Shown: piece after piece, positions 1 through 5,399 of the stretch | How the letters are laid out: each line of letters opens with the position of its first letter | Position numbering within the stretch: position 1 is the first letter of the stretch | From: Desulfovibrio sp. UBA4079 | Lineage (GTDB): Bacteria; Desulfobacterota; Desulfovibrionia; Desulfovibrionales; Desulfovibrionaceae | Length of the DNA stretch: 5,399 nt | Direction of reading: 5' to 3' | Assembly: GCA_002382645.1 (NCBI GenBank) | Contig: DFYP01000042.1 | Span: 10,359 to 15,757, forward strand | Made by a program: the position numbers and the translations under genes | The notes under the pieces: generated by a model | What the model was told of the DNA's origin: nothing | What the model saw: the letters and a program-made list of their open reading frames with translations, nothing else | The model's database searches: none

Positions 1-68
1 CTAAACGCATTTTCCCAACTCCGTCAATCAAAAATTGACATCCCGGCCAAAAAAATTTCCCGCCCCCT
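1..68. other. AT-rich gap left of the repressor gene, with a possible start of the next leftward gene
   Basis: This 68-bp stretch follows the repressor stop codon on the minus strand and is clearly AT-richer than the genes. It holds a palindrome (23-39, listed separately). Reading the minus strand, an ATG lies at 10-8 with GGAG at 22-19, a spacing of 8 nt, so a further leftward gene may begin here and leave the window after three codons. Just after the repressor stop there is a run of seven T (minus strand, 55-49), preceded by a very weak 4-bp stem (CCGC at 75-72 with GCGG at 63-60). That is too little to call a terminator with confidence. Confidence 0.3.
23..39. repeat. Perfect inverted repeat, GTCAAT-N5-ATTGAC
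   Basis: The sequence shows GTCAAT (23-28), a 5-nt spacer CAAAA, then ATTGAC (34-39), a perfect 6-bp dyad. It sits about 30 bp past the repressor stop and directly upstream of the Shine-Dalgarno-like GGAG and ATG of the possible next leftward gene. No T-run follows it on the minus strand, so it looks more like a protein-binding site than a terminator. It shares the GTCAA/TTGAC half-site with the elements between the repressor gene and cheV, so the same regulator could bind both. That link is an inference from short words only. Confidence 0.3.
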
Positions 69-737
69 TCAGCGGTACTCCCGGGAGACCCAGAGGACCT
101 TGCCGATGACCCGGACGTTGCGCAGCTGATCCCCGGCCAGGTGGATGGGGGTGTACTCCGGGTTGTCGCTGCGCAGCACCAGCTCGCCGGGCAGCTTCTC
201 GATGCGCTTGACCATGACCGTGTCCTCCACGCCCACGGCGTAGATGCCCCCGGCCAGGACCTCGGAGCGCGACTGGTCGATGAGCACGGTGTCGCCGTCG
301 CGGATCTCCGGCTCCATGCTCCGGCCCACCACGGACATGAGCACCATGCGACCGGGATTGCCCCGGGCCCGCAGCCAGTCCGAACGGAAGGCCTGCCAGC
401 CCTCCACCTGGCCCTCGGTCTCGAACGAGCCGTCGCCGGCGCAGAGCCGGGCCTGGACCTTGGGCACGCGCTCGAACTCCTCGTCCACAGCCTGGGCCGC
501 GGGCGCCGGAGCCGCCAGCCGGGCCGCGCCCAGGCCCGAGCCCAGCCAGACCGGATTGAGACCGTACTGCCGGGCCAGGTCCAGGACCCAGCGGCTGGGC
601 ACCTGGTCCTTGCGCTTGGCCAGGGACACGGCCGCCCGGCCCAGGCCCAGCACGCGGGCCAGATCGGACTGGGAGGCGATCTCCGTCTCCCGGGTCAGAC
701 GCTGGAAAAAGGCCTGGAATCCATCGTTCTGGTGCAT
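69..737 (-). CDS. LexA/CI-like transcriptional repressor (helix-turn-helix plus S24 peptidase domain)
   Basis: This 222-residue protein looks like a complete phage-type repressor. Residues about 8-66 form a CI-type helix-turn-helix region that includes SDLARVLGLGRAAVS. An Ala/Pro-rich linker follows (about 71-85). The C-terminal S24 domain runs from about 90 to 218. It has the nucleophile in GRSMEP (Ser140) and the general-base lysine in VMVKRIE (Lys177). An Ala100-Gly101 pair in RLCAGDG lies 40 residues before the serine. The Ser-Lys spacing of 37 matches LexA, so self-cleavage during the SOS response is plausible, although many relatives keep the AG.G motif without proven cleavage. The start is ATG with GAGGG six nt upstream. 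It diverges from cheV, and a small palindrome beside its start suggests autoregulation. No other phage genes are near, so it may be a lone chromosomal regulator. The DNA target is unknown. Confidence 0.88.
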   Translation of the reverse strand: MHQNDGFQAFFQRLTRETEIASQSDLARVLGLGRAAVSLAKRKDQVPSRWVLDLARQYGLNPVWLGSGLGAARLAAPAPAAQAVDEEFERVPKVQARLCAGDGSFETEGQVEGWQAFRSDWLRARGNPGRMVLMSVVGRSMEPEIRDGDTVLIDQSRSEVLAGGIYAVGVEDTVMVKRIEKLPGELVLRSDNPEYTPIHLAGDQLRNVRVIGKVLWVSREYR

Positions 738-747
738 GCGTGTCCCT

Positions 748-760
748 CGGTTGACAACCG
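748..760. promoter_or_regulatory. Operator-like palindrome at the repressor start
   Basis: CGGTTG (748-753), a single central A, and CAACCG (755-760) form a perfect 6-bp dyad. It touches the upstream edge of the repressor Shine-Dalgarno (GAGGG, 748-744) and lies ten bases from the ATG. A protein bound here would cover the probable transcription start and the proposed -10 of the leftward promoter, the usual place for an autoregulatory operator. Binding by the adjacent repressor is an inference. Confidence 0.35.
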
Positions 761-787
761 CTTAACCAAAATTAAACATCGTGTCAA
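751..787. promoter_or_regulatory. Two face-to-face TTGACA promoter elements forming a near-palindrome
   Basis: The plus strand has GTTGACA at 750-756 and the minus strand has the same heptamer at 788-782, with 25 bp between them. Between them lie GCTTAA (760-765) and TTAAAC (772-777), so the whole block is roughly symmetric. Leftward, TTGACA is followed after 16 nt by TTAAGC, and rightward after 15 nt by TTAAAC; both are poor matches to a -10 box. If both are sigma-70 promoters, leftward for the repressor and rightward for cheV, they occupy the same DNA and would exclude each other. The centres of the two heptamers lie 32 bp apart, about three helical turns, so a pair of repressor dimers is another reading. 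Confidence 0.4.
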
Positions 788-844
788 CTCCCCTGGATGC
801 GTTATTATTTTGTCCCCCGGCCGGGTCCCTCATTTACAAGCCCT

Positions 845-860
845 GGGAACTCCTCTAGCT
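845..860 (+). promoter_or_regulatory. Possible sigma-54 (-24/-12) promoter for cheV
   Basis: GGGAACT-N4-TAGCT keeps the GG and GC pairs at the required 10-bp spacing and matches 8 of the 12 fixed positions of TGGCACG-N4-TTGCW. It lacks the leading T and the TTGC T. Transcription would begin near 871, giving a leader of about 41 nt before the cheV ATG. Sigma-54 commonly serves motility genes, which adds a little weight, but no activator site is recognisable and the match could be chance. Confidence 0.2.
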
Positions 861-911
861 TCATACACGCGGGAATGGCTTGAAAAACATTTGAGCGGGG
901 GGAACGCGTCC

Positions 912-1898
912 ATGGCCCAGACCAACATCCTGCTGGAGTCCGGCACCAACGAGCTGGAACTGGTGGAGTTCTACATCGACGAGGAGAACCCCGAAGGCGG
1001 CGAGCCCTACCGCGGCTATTACGGCGTGAACGTGGCCAAGGTCCTGGAGATCATCCGCATGCCCTCGGTGACCAAGATGCCCGGCCGCTCCAACGCCGCG
1101 GTGCTCGGCACCTTCAACCTGCGCTCCAAGGTCATCCCCCTGGTGGACCTCTCCCGCTGGCTCAGCAAGAAGATCAAGACCTCGGACGAGACCAAGGTCA
1201 TCGTCTCGGAATTCAACCGGACCATCGCGGCCTTCATGGTCTCGGGCGTGACCCGCATCCACCGCATCAGCTGGCAGGAGGTGGAGCCCCCGGGCAGCCA
1301 CCTCACCTCGTTCTCCAACGACTCGGTCACCGGCGTGGTGCGCTTCCCGGACCGCATCCTGCTCATCCTGGACATGGAAAAGGTCCTGGGCGACCTGAAC
1401 CCCAGCCTGGCCATGCACCTGGAGCCCGACCAGCTCCGCCAGGTGCGCCCGCAGAAGGACTGCCTCAAGGCCCTCATCGCCGACGACTCGGCCTCCATCC
1501 GGCGGATGATCGCCGCCATGCTGGAGAAGTCCGGATTCCAGGTGACCCAGACCACCAACGGCCGGGAGGCCTGGGACCTGCTCGCCTCGCACAAGTCCCA
1601 CGCCGCGGAGGAGCAGCGCCCGCTCTACGACTACGTGGACGTGGTGGTTTCGGACATCGAGATGCCTATCATGGACGGCCACAACCTGACCAAGCGCATC
1701 AAGGAGGACCCGGTGCTCAAGGAGCTGCCGGTGATCCTCTTCTCCTCGCTGATCACCGACCGGCTGCGCCACAAGGGCGAGGCCGTGGGCGCGGACGGGC
1801 AAGTCTCCAAGCCGGACATCACCGTGCTCACGAACATGGCCTTCGAGCTCATCGAGGCCCGCCAGGGCCCCTTGGACGTGAAGCGGGAGACCTGCTAG
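912..1898 (+). CDS. cheV: Chemotaxis coupling protein CheV (CheW domain plus response-regulator receiver)
   Basis: This 328-residue cytoplasmic protein joins chemoreceptors to the kinase CheA, and its receiver, phosphorylated by CheA, tunes adaptation. Residues about 13-165 are a CheW-like domain, with GVNVAKVLEIIRMP and the VIPLVDLSRWL strand typical of CheV. Residues about 186-315 are a CheY-like receiver. It has the acidic pair Asp191-Asp192 (IADDS), the phosphoacceptor Asp248 (VVSDIEMPIMDG), the switch Ser278 (LFSS) and Lys300 (VSKPD), so it should be phosphorylatable. The stretch before the phosphoacceptor strand (about 226-241) is longer than in CheY, as in other CheV proteins. The start is ATG 912: the conserved protein begins here, and a G-rich weak Shine-Dalgarno (897-904) precedes it. 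Length fits the family. It stands alone, with no che cluster beside it, and ends tail to tail with dedA. Confidence 0.95.
   Translation: MAQTNILLESGTNELELVEFYIDEENPEGGEPYRGYYGVNVAKVLEIIRMPSVTKMPGRSNAAVLGTFNLRSKVIPLVDLSRWLSKKIKTSDETKVIVSEFNRTIAAFMVSGVTRIHRISWQEVEPPGSHLTSFSNDSVTGVVRFPDRILLILDMEKVLGDLNPSLAMHLEPDQLRQVRPQKDCLKALIADDSASIRRMIAAMLEKSGFQVTQTTNGREAWDLLASHKSHAAEEQRPLYDYVDVVVSDIEMPIMDGHNLTKRIKEDPVLKELPVILFSSLITDRLRHKGEAVGADGQVSKPDITVLTNMAFELIEARQGPLDVKRETC
1895..1898. other. Shared CTAG: tail-to-tail overlap of cheV and dedA stop codons
   Basis: The plus-strand TAG of cheV (1896-1898) and the minus-strand TAG of dedA (1897-1895) lie in one CTAG, so the two coding regions overlap by four bases. 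No hairpin with a T-run is visible on either strand here, so transcripts may run into the opposite gene or end by Rho. Confidence 0.9.
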
Positions 1899-2439
1899 CG
1901 GCGACGCCGGCGGCGGAGCCAGAGCCCCAGACCCAGGACCGCCACCAGACCGAAGGCGGCCAGCTCGGCCGCGCGGGCGTTCTCCAGGAACACGTTCACG
2001 GCGTTGCCCAGAAGATATCCCCCCCAGGCCACGGCCACGGCCCAGACCGCCGCGCCCAGCGCGTTGCACACCGCGAAGCGCGCCGCCGGGATGCGGCTCA
2101 GGCCGATGACCACCGGCGTGACCACCCGGATGCCGTAGACGAAGCGGAAGCCGAGCATGATGAGGATCTGGTGCCGCTCCAGGTGGCGGTGCACGGCCTC
2201 CACCTTGCCGCGCCAGGCCTCCAGCCGCCGCGTGAGCCAGCCCGCGTGCCGCCGGGCCATGAGGAAGAAGAACTGGTCGCCCGTGAGGCTGCCCGCAAAG
2301 GCCACGAGCATGACCAGGCGCAGGTCCAGGTAGCCCCGGTGCGCGGCCACCCCGGCCAGGACCAGGATGGTCTCGCCCTCCAGGAAGGTGCCCAGGGCCA
2401 GGGCCCAGTAGCCGTGGGCCGCGATCAGGCCCGCGAGGT

Positions 2440-2443
<4 letters not shown>
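1895..2443 (-). CDS. DedA/VTT-domain (SNARE-associated) membrane protein
   Basis: This 182-residue inner-membrane protein belongs to the DedA family, whose studied members act in envelope homeostasis, some as undecaprenyl-phosphate or phospholipid translocases. Hydrophobic segments lie at about 12-34, 42-62, 123-148 and 160-176, with a helical, polar stretch between the second and third. Family features are the FLEGE motif (Glu22), GSLTGDQFFF (Asp56) and GFRFVYGIRVVTP, where Arg100 and Arg106 have the spacing of the two essential DedA arginines. Tyr103 replaces the proline usual in that motif. The protein ends in six arginines, expected to lie in the cytoplasm. The start codon is GTG: GTGA at 2443-2440 overlaps the rnr stop, with GGGAAGG just upstream, so translational coupling is likely. 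The substrate is not known. It is slightly short for the family but looks intact. Confidence 0.85.
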
Positions 2444-4624
<2,181 letters not shown>

Positions 4625-4641
<17 letters not shown>

Positions 4642-5399
4642 GCTCGCCTCCCTGGGCGTCGCCGCCCTTTCGCCGGTGCTCGGCGTCCCGCTCCAGGCGG
4701 TCGTCCCGGCGCAGGCCCAAGGTCTCCCAGCGGTGCCGCCACCAGTCCTCGAAGGCCAGGGCCGTGAACAGCGCGGGCCCGAAGACCAGCTCCAGGTCCA
4801 GGACCCAGAAGCTCTCATCGGCCATGGGCCCGAGCTTGACCGCGTCCTTGGGCGTGCAGAGCACGAAGGAACAGCGCAGGCGCTGGGCCTCGGCGCGCAG
4901 CTCGTGGACGTCGCGGCGGGTGTAGAAATAGTGGTCCGGAAAGGCCCGGTGCCGCGTCGGAGCCCGGCCCAGGAGCTCGGTGGCCGTGCGCTCCACCTGG
5001 CCCGGATTGCCCACTCCCGAGACGAGCAGATAGGAGCCGTCCAGGCCCGGCACGCGCTCCCCGCCCAGGGCCGGGCGCAGCCCCTGGGGCGAGAGCCGGA
5101 AGCTGAACACCGGCCGCCGCAGGGCGGCCAGCCGCGCGGTGATCTGCGGGGTCAGCCGCTCGAAGGTCCGGGGCGTAACCTTGAACACAAAGGCTTCGGC
5201 CTGGGTCAGCGCGCCCGCGCCCTCGCGCCAGGAACCCGCGGGCAGGACGCGGTTCCACTCCTCGCCCAGGTCCTCGGCGCGCAGGAGCACCAGGTTCATG
5301 TCCCGGGCCACGGCCAGGTGCTGGAAGCCGTCGTCCAGGACCAGGAGGTCCGGGTTGAGCTGTTCGCAGATGAACCGGCCGCCCCGGGAGCGCTCCGGG
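4625..5399 (-). CDS. lpxK: Tetraacyldisaccharide 4'-kinase, LpxK (5' end outside window)
   Basis: LpxK phosphorylates the 4' position of the lipid A precursor at the inner membrane, in the Raetz pathway. The frame is open from the window edge to TAG at 4627-4625, giving 257 residues of what is usually a protein of about 320-350. The N-terminal membrane anchor and Walker A loop lie outside. Numbering from the first full codon (5398), the kinase motif DDGFQH is at 22-27, followed by LAVARDMNLVLL. A LVSGVGNPGQVERT stretch is at about 125-138, FPDHYFY at 153-159, and TPKDAVKL at 182-189, where most relatives have TEKDAVKL. A GTG at 5311-5309 could be mistaken for a start, but it is internal because the DDGFQH motif lies upstream of it. 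The last 40 or so residues are charged and weakly conserved. It is the first visible gene of the lpxK-rnr-dedA unit. Confidence 0.93.
4647..4652 (-). promoter_or_regulatory. Shine-Dalgarno that fixes the rnr start
   Basis: GGGAGG on the minus strand lies five bases before ATG 4641, within the last codons of lpxK. It selects this start over the longer open frame reaching 4818, and would let ribosomes finishing lpxK reinitiate on rnr. Confidence 0.8.

Larger units (their letters stand above)
738..911. promoter_or_regulatory. Divergent control region between the repressor gene and cheV
   Basis: This 174-bp AT-richer spacer must carry the promoters for both flanking genes, because they are transcribed away from each other. 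It holds an exact TTGACA on the plus strand (751-756), an exact TTGACA on the minus strand (787-782), a TATTAT hexamer (803-808, plus) that could be a -10 box with a poor -35, and a partial sigma-54-like element (845-860). It also holds a 13-bp palindrome at 748-760. The frame of cheV happens to stay open through this region, but it contains no persuasive start before 912. Confidence 0.6.

Noticed and set aside
49..75. Intrinsic terminator after the repressor gene
   Set aside because: A T7 run is present on the minus strand, but the only stem is 4 bp with an 8-nt loop and is separated from the T-run by four bases. It is too weak to call.
69..737. Prophage or phage-defence island built around the repressor
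   Set aside because: No integrase, structural, lysis, toxin or defence gene is in the window, and the neighbours are core-genome genes. The left flank is not visible, so it cannot be fully excluded.
876..893. Second sigma-54-like word, TGGCTTG, upstream of cheV
   Set aside because: No GC pair lies at the required 10-bp distance from the GG, so it fails the -24/-12 spacing.
141..911. Long N-terminal extension of the cheV frame, running antisense to the repressor gene
   Set aside because: The extension has His/Gly/Ala/Arg-rich shadow composition, covers the opposite strand of a well-supported gene, and CheV homology begins at the ATG at 912. It is an open frame caused by high GC.
861..2069. 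402-codon open frame on the minus strand opposite cheV
   Set aside because: Low-complexity shadow composition, and it overlaps both cheV and the end of dedA. No domain or ribosome-binding site supports it.
4642..4818. Upstream extension of the rnr frame to 4818
   Set aside because: It lies inside lpxK in another frame, is Trp/Ser/Arg-rich and unlike RNase R, and the strong Shine-Dalgarno at 4652-4647 points to the ATG at 4641.
5309..5311. GTG as the start of lpxK
   Set aside because: The same frame continues to the window edge and encodes the conserved DDGFQH motif just upstream, so this codon is internal.

Overview
The window is high-GC and gene-dense, and reads as a Gram-negative bacterial chromosome. 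A lipid A kinase (lpxK) requires an outer membrane, CheV implies a motile, chemotactic cell, and the S24-type regulator resembles those common in sulfate-reducing Desulfovibrionales. I favour Desulfovibrio or a relative (Desulfobacterota). This placement is an inference from protein style and base composition; no database search was possible.

Layout, left to right. Positions 1-68 are an AT-richer gap that holds a palindrome and possibly the first codons of another leftward gene. Positions 69-737 (minus) encode a repressor with an N-terminal helix-turn-helix and a C-terminal S24 (LexA/CI-like) domain. Positions 738-911 are a 174-bp AT-rich intergenic region with two opposed, exact TTGACA boxes and a small palindrome at the repressor start. 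Positions 912-1898 (plus) encode the chemotaxis coupling protein CheV. Positions 1895-5399 (minus) are a compact three-gene unit read right to left: lpxK (5' end cut by the window), rnr (RNase R) and a DedA/VTT membrane protein. The joins are a 17-nt overlap for lpxK/rnr and a 4-nt GTGA overlap for rnr/dedA.

The lpxK-rnr-dedA unit is almost certainly cotranscribed. It joins lipid A synthesis, RNA quality control and a membrane protein of a family linked to envelope lipid recycling. It meets cheV tail to tail, with both genes ending on the same CTAG. The repressor and cheV are divergent and share one control region. The repressor is probably autoregulated there and may also control cheV. No other phage gene, transposase, RNA gene or CRISPR array is visible.

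I found no clear case of a novel system. The most interesting part is the shared control region between the repressor and cheV, with its nearly symmetric, overlapping face-to-face promoter elements. The rest is ordinary core-genome content.
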